Below, in pieces: positions 8,435 through 15,721 of a stretch of 64,000 bases of DNA. Made by a program: the position numbers and the translations under genes. Every line of letters begins with the position of its first letter. Positions within the stretch are counted from its first letter, which is position 1. Source of the stretch: Paeniglutamicibacter sulfureus (lineage in GTDB: Bacteria; Actinomycetota; Actinomycetes; Actinomycetales; Micrococcaceae); the NCBI RefSeq assembly GCF_039535115.1, contig NZ_BAAAWO010000001.1, forward strand, positions 2,046,001-2,110,000, read 5' to 3'. Below the pieces are notes generated by a model. It ran no database searches. It had not been told where the DNA came from and was given only the letters and a program-made list of their open reading frames with translations.

Positions 8435-8799
8435 GATTTGTTACTCGACTTTCACTCTTGCACGCTGGCTCGTCGGTGGTCACTTTCCACCCTAGGAGAC
8501 CGGTTTTGCCCCGCAATTTCCTCCATGTTTCGGGCAGGACAACTCTGCGTCCCAGATAAAACGCAAACCGTGAGGTATTTGAAACACGCCCGTAACGACA
8601 GCAGCGGGTTCTCCTTGCCAACATCCGCAAAACGGAGGGACCGTAGCTTCGCGTCCGGACGACCATGCGCGGCATCACCGGCCGGGCGCGGTCCCGTGAG
8701 CCGGGGTTTACCGGCACGCAACGTTCCATCGCACCTTGCGTAACAAGGTCCTTCTAGGCTCGGTGCATCCAAGAAGAAAGTACTGAGAGGACCGAAGCG
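8435..8799. promoter_or_regulatory. nirB-nirD divergent promoter region
   Basis: 365 bp without a gene between the divergent starts of nirB (8434) and nirD (8800). It holds the GlnR-like box at 8570-8596 and a Shine-Dalgarno-like GAGAGG at 8785-8790 for nirD. I could not assign -35/-10 elements with confidence. No open reading frame here looks real. Confidence 0.7.
8570..8596. promoter_or_regulatory. GlnR-type binding box
   Basis: The plus strand reads GTGAG-6 nt-GAAAC-6 nt-GTAAC (8570-8574, 8581-8585, 8592-8596). This fits the actinobacterial GlnR consensus gTnAC-n6-GAAAC repeated with 6-nt spacing; the only mismatch in the conserved positions is the last base of the first element. It lies in the middle of the nirB-nirD promoter region, and nirB is a known GlnR target in Streptomyces. 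That this organism has GlnR is inferred, not seen. Confidence 0.7.
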
Positions 8800-9177
8800 A
8801 TGAGTGCAACGCTCGAAGAAAGCATGCTCGAGACCGTTCATGGGATGGTTGCCGTATGCCGGATGGCGGACCTCGAGCCCGGCTGGGGCGAGGCCGCGTG
8901 GCTTGAAGGCACCCAGGTGGCCGTGTACCGCACGGAAGGCGGAGAGTTCTTCGCCGCCTCGCACCACTGCCCGGGCACCGGTGCCAAGGTCATGGCCAGG
9001 GGCATCCTGGGCGACAAGGCCATTGCCGGCACCCGTGTTCCCACGATTGCCTGCCCGTTGCACAAGGAGGTTTACCGTCTGGACACCGGCGACTGCCTCA
9101 GCGGGGCGGCACCGGCGTTGCCGATCCACCCGGTGCACCTGCACCAGGGCATGCTGTGGCTGGAGAAGACCCCATGA
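8800..9177 (+). CDS. nirD: Nitrite reductase [NAD(P)H], small subunit
   Basis: A 125-residue Rieske-fold subunit that partners NirB. The C-terminal part ACPLHKEVYRLDTGDCLSG is the conserved NirD stretch. The first ligand pair of a true Rieske protein (C-x-H) is absent (the sequence is SHHCPGTG), as is normal for NirD, so no [2Fe-2S] cluster is expected. The ATG at 8800 follows GAGAGG by 9 nt. The stop overlaps the start of the chelatase gene by 4 bp (ATGA, 9174-9177), so the two are translationally coupled. Unlike the common nirBD order, nirD is divergent from nirB here. Confidence 0.95.
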   Translation: MSATLEESMLETVHGMVAVCRMADLEPGWGEAAWLEGTQVAVYRTEGGEFFAASHHCPGTGAKVMARGILGDKAIAGTRVPTIACPLHKEVYRLDTGDCLSGAAPALPIHPVHLHQGMLWLEKTP

Positions 9178-9965
9178 GTACCACGACCTTGACGCGCACC
9201 GTCCACCGGAGCGCCGGAACCGTTGAACACTCGGCCTGGATGGGCTGGATGGAAACCATTCCTTCCCCCGATCTGGTGGCGGTCTCCCACGGCACCGATG
9301 ATCCCGCCGGACGGACGGCCGTCCGGGCGCTGGTGGATGTGGTGGATCTCGCACTGGCCGAAACGGCCGTGCACGGAGCGTTCGTCGATGTGCAGGATCC
9401 GCGGGTTGATCCGTACCTGCACTCAGGTGCCCTTGCCCCGGGCCAGAAGGCGGCGCTCGTCCCGTTGCTGCTATCGGCCGGAACCCACGCCTCGGGCGAT
9501 CTTGCCGCCGCCGCGGGCGGACGCCCGGGAACCAAGGTGGCTGCCCCTCTTGGCCCCGATGCGTCCCTGGCCGCAGTGCTGCATCGCCGGCTGGTGGAGG
9601 CCGGCTGGATCCCTGGCGAGGCAGTGGTCCTTGCCTGCGCAGGGTCCACGGATCCGCGGGGGATTGCCGATTGCCAGACCATGGCACAGCTGCTGGCCGG
9701 CCGGTTGCAGGTGCCCGTGACCCCCGCCTTCATCTCGGCAGCCGAGCCGCGCCTGCCCGATGTCCTGGACGCTGCCCGCACTCTCAACCCCGGCCGACGC
9801 ACGGTGGTTTCCAGCTATCTGCTGGCACCCGGATACTTCGCTGATTTGGTGGCACGCTGCCGCCCGGATGTGCTTGGTGCCCCGTTGCTGGACCCCAGCC
9901 AGACGCCGCCGCGGGAACTCGTTGACACCGTCATCGAGCGTTACCGGCGGTGCGTGGACAGGTAA
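9174..9965 (+). CDS. Sirohydrochlorin chelatase-like protein (CbiX/SirB type)
   Basis: A 263-residue cytoplasmic protein with two CbiX-like halves. Visible features are LVAVSHGTDDPAGRTAVRALVD (the SHG motif with the first metal-binding His), VHGAFVDVQDP, and in the second half VVLACAGSTDPRGIADCQ and VVSSYLLAPGYFADL. Such proteins insert Fe2+ into sirohydrochlorin, the last step to siroheme, the NirB cofactor. A similar gene accompanies nirBD and nnaR in mycobacteria. The start is fixed by the 4-bp overlap with nirD. The second half lacks the usual His of SHG (it reads CAG), so one active site is likely. The precorrin-2 oxidation step before it may rely on another protein. Confidence 0.85.
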   Translation: MSTTTLTRTVHRSAGTVEHSAWMGWMETIPSPDLVAVSHGTDDPAGRTAVRALVDVVDLALAETAVHGAFVDVQDPRVDPYLHSGALAPGQKAALVPLLLSAGTHASGDLAAAAGGRPGTKVAAPLGPDASLAAVLHRRLVEAGWIPGEAVVLACAGSTDPRGIADCQTMAQLLAGRLQVPVTPAFISAAEPRLPDVLDAARTLNPGRRTVVSSYLLAPGYFADLVARCRPDVLGAPLLDPSQTPPRELVDTVIERYRRCVDR

Positions 9966-10211
9966 ACGATAGGGGTCATTTGGGAAAACAATCACCCAAA
10001 CAGACCCCCGTGCTAGCAACTGGCCGCCAAGTAGCGTACCGTAGAGCTTGTAGTTCTAGTTTTTCTCGCAGTAATTTCAGTGCAAACACCCCGTTGCCGG
10101 GGCGAGTACCTTTCTGAACCGCGTTGAATCACGTAGCTGCAAGTGGATTCCACAGTGGAATTGACTCCCCTACGTCCCATTTCAGGACAGTCTCGAAAGG
10201 ACACACCCATC
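9966..10211 (+). promoter_or_regulatory. Upstream region and long leader of the cold-shock gene
   Basis: 246 bp between the chelatase gene and the cold-shock gene. It contains an inverted repeat ATTCCAC-A-GTGGAAT at 10147-10161 that could form a small hairpin or be an operator, and a CGAAAGG ribosome-binding site just before the start. Long structured leaders are typical of cspA-type mRNAs; no transcription start could be assigned by eye. Confidence 0.45.
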
Positions 10212-10415
10212 ATGGCAACAGGTACCGTTAAGTGGTTCAACGCCGAAAAGGGCTTCGGCTTCATCGCTCCGGACGACAACTCGGATGATGTTTTCGCACA
10301 CTACTCCGCCATCCAGTCGAACGGCTTCCGTTCGCTCGAAGAGGGCCAGCGCGTTGAGTTTGAAGTTACTCAGGGCCAGAAGGGCCTTCAGGCCACCGAT
10401 ATCCGCGCTGTCTAA
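10212..10415 (+). CDS. cspA: Cold-shock protein, CspA family
   Basis: A 67-residue single cold-shock domain that binds single-stranded RNA and acts as an RNA chaperone. The start [18 protein letters not shown] contains RNP1 (KGFGFI, residues 13-18), and DVFAHYSAI is the RNP2 region. The ATG at 10212 gives the canonical length, and AAAGG lies 11 nt upstream; the open frame continues 23 codons further up but without family similarity. A strong hairpin terminator follows at 10450. It is a monocistronic gene, common in actinobacteria, often in several copies per genome. Confidence 0.96.
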   Translation: MATGTVKWFNAEKGFGFIAPDDNSDDVFAHYSAIQSNGFRSLEEGQRVEFEVTQGQKGLQATDIRAV

Positions 10416-10449
10416 GCTTCGGATCATCAACTTCGGCATTTAGCTGATT

Positions 10450-10497
10450 AGTGGTGGGCGGCACTCCCCTTGGGGGGTGCCGCCCACTACTGTTTTA
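10450..10497. terminator. Hairpin terminator after cspA, shared with the convergent lipoprotein gene
   Basis: A ~20-bp stem (AGTGGTGGGCGGCACTCCCC at 10450-10469 against 10472-10491, with few mismatches) is followed by GTTTT. It lies between convergent genes and can serve the plus-strand cspA as an intrinsic terminator. Confidence 0.85.
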
Positions 10498-10533
10498 ACT
10501 TCCGAGGCCCTTTCCTTGACTGATGGTTCCGGG

Positions 10534-11199
10534 TCACCAGCTGAAAAAGCCGTGCGCCGCTTCCTTGGTTTCCAGGTGGAACACCAGGTTTTGGGGCCCT
10601 TGCGGCACCACGATGACCATCCACTCCTCCATGCCGCTGGGCTGGATCGACCGATTGTCCAGCTTGCGCACGATGAGGTCCAGGAAGGTTCCGCTGTCCG
10701 ATTGCGAGGATTGCTGCACGAGTGCCAGTTCCCGCCTGGCATTCGTGGCACTTCCCTGGCCATGCGCGGCCTGCAGGTTCGCCAGGTTCTCCTCCACCAT
10801 TTCCGCCTGAAAGCCGCCCAACGTCTCATCCCCGTTCCCGGTCAGGAGTGCCGAACCGTGGATCCGCCCGAGCGCCTCGGCCAGGTCCCCGAGGCAGTGC
10901 CCGGGCAACCCGGGATCCGCCCACTCCGGCTCGTTGGTGATCATGGCTGTTCCGGCATTCACCCAGTCACCCGCGGCAGCCAAGAGGTCCGCGGCGATCT
11001 GTGCTTCGGTCCCCGGGGATATCCCCACTGGCTCCGCCACGCCGCCGGACCGCGGGCAATCGGGCGGTAGCTCGGCCAGCAGATCGGGAGTCGGCAGGGT
11101 GGACGGCGCAGGTTCGGGCGGATCCGGAACCAGCACGGTGCATGCACCCAGGGTGCTTGCCAGCAGGCCGCCGGCCAACAGCCACGCAATCCGCTTCAT
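10534..11199 (-). CDS. Putative lipoprotein, unknown function
   Basis: A 221-residue protein with a clear lipoprotein signal: KR, a hydrophobic stretch [12 protein letters not shown], then the lipobox LGAC, so Cys20 would be lipidated at the outer face of the membrane. A proline-rich linker ([15 protein letters not shown]) is followed by a globular region with no motif I recognise; three further cysteines occur near residues 48-102 and could pair. The C-terminus is amphipathic ([29 protein letters not shown]). It stands alone between cspA and a divergent oxidoreductase gene. Confidence 0.75.
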   Translation of the reverse strand: MKRIAWLLAGGLLASTLGACTVLVPDPPEPAPSTLPTPDLLAELPPDCPRSGGVAEPVGISPGTEAQIAADLLAAAGDWVNAGTAMITNEPEWADPGLPGHCLGDLAEALGRIHGSALLTGNGDETLGGFQAEMVEENLANLQAAHGQGSATNARRELALVQQSSQSDSGTFLDLIVRKLDNRSIQPSGMEEWMVIVVPQGPQNLVFHLETKEAAHGFFSW

Positions 11200-11288
11200 G
11201 CCTCAAAATCCTACGCCCGGGTGGACAGGATGCGTGTGTGTCCGGACACCGCGGGAATGAAACCGGACGGGCCCTAGTTGCCGCTAAT

Positions 11289-12287
11289 GTGAGCATTCCT
11301 TTGTCGATCCTTGATCTTGCCCCCATCCGCCGTGGCGGTTCCGCCGCCGAGACCTTCGCCCAGAGCGTCGAATTGGCCCAAACCGCCGAGGCGACCGGCT
11401 ACAAGCGCGTCTGGTACGCCGAACACCACAACATGAACTCGATCGCTTCGTCAGCGACCTCGGTGCTCATCGGCCACGTCGCCCACCACACCAGCACCAT
11501 TCGTTTGGGCTCCGGCGGCGTCATGCTGCCCAACCACTCGCCGCTGGTGATTGCCGAGCAATTCGGCACCCTCGAGACACTTTTCCCGGGCCGCATCGAC
11601 CTGGGCCTCGGGCGTGCGCCGGGCACCGACCAGGCCACGTTCCGGGCCATGCGCCGCGATCCCGCGGCCTCCGATGCGTTCCCGCACGATGTGCTCGAGC
11701 TGCAGGCGTTTCTCGGGGACACCTCGCGCATCGAGGGAATCCATGCCTACCCCGGGCGCGGAACCAACGTTCCGCTCTACATCCTGGGTTCAAGCCTCTT
11801 TGGCGCCCGGCTGGCTGCCCAACTGGGCCTGCCGTACTCCTTCGCCTCGCATTTTGCCCCCGATGCCCTGGTGCAGGCGACGACCGCGTACCGCAACGAG
11901 TTCCGCCCCTCCGAGTTCCTGGCCGAGCCATACGTCATTGCCGGTGTCGGCGTGGTTGCCGCCGGGACCAACGCCGAGGCGCAAGCCATCATGGAACAGG
12001 TTCGCCGCGATCGAATCCGGATGATGCTGGGACGCAACCGCGAAACCGAGTTCACCGATGCCGAGGTGGAAATGCTGTTGGATTCACCGCACGGGGATTC
12101 GATCATGAAGATGCTCCAGTACACCGCGGTGGGCGACGGATCGGCAGTGGCCGAATACCTGCACGAGTTCGCGCGCACGGCAGGGGCCGATGAACTGATC
12201 ACGGTACACAACTCCAGCAACTCCGCCCAGCGCCTGGAGTCGGTGAAGATCACCGCCAAGGCCATGTCCATGGCACCGGCGAACTAG
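11289..12287 (+). CDS. LLM-class flavin-dependent oxidoreductase (luciferase-like)
   Basis: A 332-residue cytoplasmic enzyme of the bacterial luciferase superfamily, FMN- or F420-dependent. Family features: [14 protein letters not shown] at the start, [68 protein letters not shown], all typical of the MsnO8/LLM group-1 type that often occurs as a single gene. The GTG at 11289 is the best start by alignment to the usual N-terminus; TTG at 11301 is an alternative. The upstream open frame runs antisense to the lipoprotein gene and is not real. The substrate is unknown. Confidence 0.88.
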   Translation: MSIPLSILDLAPIRRGGSAAETFAQSVELAQTAEATGYKRVWYAEHHNMNSIASSATSVLIGHVAHHTSTIRLGSGGVMLPNHSPLVIAEQFGTLETLFPGRIDLGLGRAPGTDQATFRAMRRDPAASDAFPHDVLELQAFLGDTSRIEGIHAYPGRGTNVPLYILGSSLFGARLAAQLGLPYSFASHFAPDALVQATTAYRNEFRPSEFLAEPYVIAGVGVVAAGTNAEAQAIMEQVRRDRIRMMLGRNRETEFTDAEVEMLLDSPHGDSIMKMLQYTAVGDGSAVAEYLHEFARTAGADELITVHNSSNSAQRLESVKITAKAMSMAPAN

Positions 12288-12301
12288 CCACACCATAATC
12301 G

Positions 12302-12351
12302 GCATATGCAAGATGGCCACCGGGATTTCCCGGTGGCCGTCTTGCATATGC
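12302..12351. terminator. Bidirectional hairpin terminator
   Basis: A 23-bp stem (GCATATGCAAGATGGCCACC onward, 12303-12325, against 12329-12351) with one mismatch sits between the LLM gene and the convergent membrane-protein gene. There is no long T tract, but the position between convergent stops makes a terminator role likely. Confidence 0.75.
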
Positions 12352-12363
12352 TTTCGGCGGACC

Positions 12364-12858
12364 CTACCGGCCCGGCAGCACCCAGCGGCGCACGCCCATG
12401 ACCAGCACCGTGACAAGCAGGACCAAAAGCAGGCCGTCCGCGGCGATGTAGAAGTAGTGCCAGCTTGAACCGCCGGCCTCGGCCCCGGCCAGCACCGCCT
12501 CGGTGCGCTTGGCCAGGAACGGCCTGATCAGCGCGATCTTGGCCAGCAACACGGCACCCAACCCGGCGACCACCCACAGGTATGCCCGATCCATGCCTCG
12601 CTTGATGCAGGAAGCGGCAAGCACAATGAAGAAGACCACTTCCACGATGTTCATCGCGGCGAAAACCAGCTGACCGATTCCCAGGCCCAGCGCCAGGGTC
12701 ATCCCCGGGGCCATGAACTTCAGCGGCGTCTCGATGAACGAAATCCCGATCAGCAAACCCAGCCACAATGCAGGTGCCAGGATCCTTCCGGCGGCGGCAA
12801 GCAATGCCGGGCGGTTGATGGCCGGTGTGAAGAATCGGGGGGAAATGTCGCTGTCCAT
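12364..12858 (-). CDS. Four-helix membrane protein, unknown function
   Basis: A 164-residue integral membrane protein with four hydrophobic segments at about residues 23-42, 52-82, 93-110 and 138-156 (e.g. ILAPALWLGLLIGISFI; LGIGQLVFAAMNIVEVVFFIVLAA). The loop after the first helix holds FIETPLKFMAPG, which recalls small uncharacterised actinobacterial membrane proteins of DUF4149 type, but I am not certain. No catalytic motif is visible. Single gene; the upstream gene is divergent. Confidence 0.75.
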   Translation of the reverse strand: MDSDISPRFFTPAINRPALLAAAGRILAPALWLGLLIGISFIETPLKFMAPGMTLALGLGIGQLVFAAMNIVEVVFFIVLAASCIKRGMDRAYLWVVAGLGAVLLAKIALIRPFLAKRTEAVLAGAEAGGSSWHYFYIAADGLLLVLLVTVLVMGVRRWVLPGR

Positions 12859-12995
12859 ATATCGACCTTACTCCGCCTGAGGGCCTGCTTCGGTGCGCGA
12901 AAAAGTGCCCATTCCCATACGGTCGGATGCAACATAGGCTGTAATCAATCGGGGATCAGTCGCAGTTCCCGGCCTATGGAGAAAAGAGGGGCACG

Positions 12996-13250
12996 ATGAG
13001 CAATAGCTTTGATGACACCGTCTTCGATGAGCCGATCGACGACGACATGTACGAACCCGGCGACGGACGGGACGGCCAGCCCTACGAAGGTTCGTCCGAC
13101 AGTCCCGAGTCCATGACCGCCCTCGATCCACTGCGCAAGCACCTTTATCTCCTCGATGACGACCTGACCGCCGAGGACGATGCCGACGACGAGGAAACCG
13201 TCGAGGAAGAGTGGACCGAGGACGAAGTCCTCGAGGAAGAAAGCCACTAG
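12996..13250 (+). CDS. Small, highly acidic protein
   Basis: An 84-residue protein with 33 Asp/Glu (about 39%) and only three Arg/Lys, so very acidic. It is read with a good ribosome-binding site (AGAGGGG about 5 nt before the ATG). There is a short non-acidic centre ALDPLRKHLYLL, and the C-terminal half is an uninterrupted acidic stretch. No family is recognised. It could bind basic proteins or metal ions, but nothing shows this. The codon use and third-position GC look normal for the region, supporting a real gene. A GC-rich hairpin follows. Confidence 0.7.
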   Translation: MSNSFDDTVFDEPIDDDMYEPGDGRDGQPYEGSSDSPESMTALDPLRKHLYLLDDDLTAEDDADDEETVEEEWTEDEVLEEESH

Positions 13251-13256
13251 CTTCGT

Positions 13257-13280
13257 CGCCCGTCTAGGATGGGACGGGCG
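13257..13280 (+). terminator. Possible terminator hairpin
   Basis: An 8-bp perfect stem CGCCCGTC/GACGGGCG (13257-13264 and 13273-13280) lies just after the stop of the acidic protein. There is no T tract, so assignment is weak. Confidence 0.35.
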
Positions 13281-13331
13281 CGGTCCATCAGTGGTCCGCG
13301 CTCTCACCCCGCCCGAGGCACAGGAGTTTCA

Positions 13332-14267
13332 GTGGTCAACCCGGTTCATTTGCGCACGCTGCTGGAAGTGGTGACGCAGAAGTCCTTCGCCGCCTCCGCC
13401 CTGCGCCTGGGCTACACGCCCTCGGCGGTCTCGCAGCAAATGTCGGCGCTGGAACGCGACACCGGGACCACCCTTTTCACCCGCGGTGCCAAGAGCATCG
13501 AGCCCACGCCCGCGGCCCTGACCATGGTGCGCCATGCCAAGCGCGTGCTCACGGACATCGACGCGCTCATGGCAGCGACCTCCACCCCGGACCTTGACCC
13601 GAGCGGCAAGCCGTTGCAGGAACTGCGCATCGGCATTTTTCCCTCCCTGGCCACCTATGCCCTGCCCAAGCTGCTGGGATCCCGGGACTGGGACCAGCTC
13701 GGCATCGCCCTGCGCGTGAACGTGGGAGAACCCCACCAGACCATTACAGGCCTGCGCCAGGACGGGGAGCTGGACCTCGCGCTGATCTTCCAAGTGGGCC
13801 AGGGAGGTCTCGCATGGCCGGCGCAGATGGAACGCCAGTGGCTGGGCGATGACCCGTTCCGCGTAGTGGTTCCGGCATCCTGGAAACTCGACGGCACCTC
13901 CGTCTTCAGCGCCGCCCAGCTGGCGGACATGCCCTGGATCATGCACCATCCGGGCACCAGCGATGCCACGGTGATCTCCCGGCTCTTTGCCGCATTCAAC
14001 ATCCATCCCCGGGTGGTCGCCCATTCGGACGACTTCAATGCCTCGCTGCACATGGCCGCCGCCGGGTTGGGCGCCGCGCTGGTTCCGGAGCTTGCCATGC
14101 TGCGGGCACCTGCAGGCATCCAGGTAATCGACGCGCCCGAGATCCGTCTGGCCCGCAGCATCTTCGCGCTGCGTCCGGAAGGTCGGGACAACCCCAAGGT
14201 CGGGGTGTTCATGGACCGGCTCACCAACGTCCTGGCAGAGCTGAGCATCGGGCCCAAGCGGCGCTAA
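13332..14267 (+). CDS. LysR-family transcriptional regulator
   Basis: A 311-residue regulator with an N-terminal winged helix-turn-helix (LRTLLEVVTQKSFAASALRLGYTPSAVSQQMSALERDTG, about residues 6-44) and a C-terminal substrate-binding domain (LRIGIFPSLATYALPKLL onward). The GTG at 13332 has AGGAG 5 nt upstream and gives the usual LysR length. No divergent target gene is adjacent: the upstream gene is the acidic protein in the same orientation, and downstream is a convergent frameshifted gene. The regulated genes and ligand therefore cannot be inferred. Confidence 0.9.
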   Translation: MVNPVHLRTLLEVVTQKSFAASALRLGYTPSAVSQQMSALERDTGTTLFTRGAKSIEPTPAALTMVRHAKRVLTDIDALMAATSTPDLDPSGKPLQELRIGIFPSLATYALPKLLGSRDWDQLGIALRVNVGEPHQTITGLRQDGELDLALIFQVGQGGLAWPAQMERQWLGDDPFRVVVPASWKLDGTSVFSAAQLADMPWIMHHPGTSDATVISRLFAAFNIHPRVVAHSDDFNASLHMAAAGLGAALVPELAMLRAPAGIQVIDAPEIRLARSIFALRPEGRDNPKVGVFMDRLTNVLAELSIGPKRR

Positions 14268-14384
14268 CCAAGGAGCGGGGGCGCATCAGGGCGGTCACAC
14301 CCTATGGGTCCTGGCACCTTGCTGGACAGGATCCCGGACGGGAAGCATCGTTGCAACGCGCCTCGCACCTTCGGTGCGTTGAAC

Positions 14385-14871
14385 TCAGTCCACGAAGGTT
14401 GGCTTCAACCACAACGAGGTAATACCGGAGCTATCGGCTCCGATGACCGTGTCCGCGGCGATGCGAGTCAAGCTCTCATCGGGTCCTCCGCTCGTGATGC
14501 GGCACCACCCCCGTATCCGCATCGAATTGGGTCCACCACACCTCCGCGGGATCACTGCCGTCGCGGCGAATGCTGACACTTGCTTGTGAATCCAATTCCG
14601 GCTCATCAACCATGACAACCCCGTCAACGGCACCTGAGGGCATTCCCGGGACGGCAAGCCAGGACGACTGGGGTGAGTATCCCCAAACGTAGAGAAGAAT
14701 GCCGTTGGGCATCCCGACGTCCACAAGAACCGAATCCACGGCCAACGAGGCAGGTGAACCCCTGCGTGCCGCCACTTCGCCTGGATCATTCGGGGTGAAA
14801 TCGAATGCCTGATCGGCCACGCGGTAGACCACACGGCCGGAAATTGGCGAGGTGAGCGGAATGACGTTCAC
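14385..14871 (-). pseudogene. Unknown protein, interrupted by a frameshift
   Basis: A minus-strand coding stretch begins at GTG 14871 (NVIPLTSPISGRVVYRVADQ...) directly after the DUF202 stop. It reads sensibly to WWTQFDADTG near 14512, then hits a stop at 14476. In the next frame the reading continues as WCRITSGGPDESLTRIAADTV to a stop at 14385. The full span is 487 nt, one base more than a multiple of three; removing one C from the five-C run at 14508-14512 joins the frames into a ~161-residue protein. It is either a recent pseudogene or a sequencing error. No signal peptide, no known family. It probably was the last gene of the DUF202 unit. Confidence 0.6.
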
Positions 14872-15207
14872 CTAGAAATCCACTACCACCAGGATGCCGA
14901 CAACGCCGAGGCTAAGCACCGCGATGCTCATCGCGAGGATCGCCACGACGTCGGCCCGCAGCCGCTCGGATTTGATCCCGTGGGAAGCCACGGTATACCG
15001 GTGGCGCTGCGTGGCATAGATGCTTCCGGCCGCCAGCAGTGCCAGCACGATCATTGCCAGGATCCCCACCCCGTAATGCGGCAGCCAGCGCAGGAAGACC
15101 AGCGCGGCTACGCAGAGCGAGAGCGTGGTCCGTCCCCAGGACATGACGGTGCGTTCGGGCTGCAGCCCGGGGTCCAGGTGCAGAGGCGGCCGCGGCGCGG
15201 TGCTCAT
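14872..15207 (-). CDS. DUF202 membrane protein
   Basis: A 111-residue protein with three hydrophobic segments (about residues 29-44, 47-63 and 86-109), fitting the DUF202 family, of unknown function. The N-terminus HLDPGLQPERTVMSWGRTTLSL contains the family motif LQPERT.xxW.RT. The start at 15207 overlaps the stop of the partner gene by 4 bp. The next coding stretch downstream (frameshifted) begins at the base after its stop. The pairing of a YidH-type and a second DUF202 gene is common in actinobacteria and suggests the two act together in the membrane. Confidence 0.85.
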   Translation of the reverse strand: MSTAPRPPLHLDPGLQPERTVMSWGRTTLSLCVAALVFLRWLPHYGVGILAMIVLALLAAGSIYATQRHRYTVASHGIKSERLRADVVAILAMSIAVLSLGVVGILVVVDF

Positions 15208-15593
15208 TGGTCCAGGGAGATCAGTACCGCGACCACAGCTGCGGCCAGGGCGCTGCCCAGGCCCAGGATCGGGATGATCAGCGGAAGCGGCAGCGGCTTC
15301 GCTTGGCGCATGGACATCTCGATGCTGCGCCAGCGCAAGGCGGAACCGGCGCTGATGAGCATGCCGATGACAATGAGCAGCACCGAGATGCCGGTGCGCA
15401 GCGGGCCGGGGAAGGCGGCTGCGGCGAATGCCTCCAGGGCGATGCCGCCAGCCAGGAAGGCGAGGGCGGTGCGGATCCAGGCCAGGAAGGTGCGTTCGTT
15501 GGCGAGGGTGAAGCGCGGATCCGGTTCTTGTCCCCCGGGCAGGACGAGTTTGGCAAGTCTCCCGCGTTCGTCGTTCTGGTCGGTCGATGCCAT
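15204..15593 (-). CDS. YidH/DUF202 family membrane protein
   Basis: A 129-residue protein with three membrane segments at about residues 42-60, 67-85 and 104-126. The stretch PDPRFTLANERTFLAWIRTALAFLAGGIALEAF is the conserved YidH signature. It is the first gene of a short minus-strand unit with the second DUF202 gene, which it overlaps by 4 bp. Function is unknown for the family. Confidence 0.9.
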   Translation of the reverse strand: MASTDQNDERGRLAKLVLPGGQEPDPRFTLANERTFLAWIRTALAFLAGGIALEAFAAAAFPGPLRTGISVLLIVIGMLISAGSALRWRSIEMSMRQAKPLPLPLIIPILGLGSALAAAVVAVLISLDQ

Positions 15594-15721
15594 CAGCCGG
15601 CGTGCTCCCTTGTTTTTGTGTCTCCACGACCCGGCAGTGTCCCCCGCCGGAAATCCTTTTCAGGATACCGGGCAGTCGATGATGCGGGCCAACCACCCGT
15701 TCCATCGAGCCGGGTGTTGGA

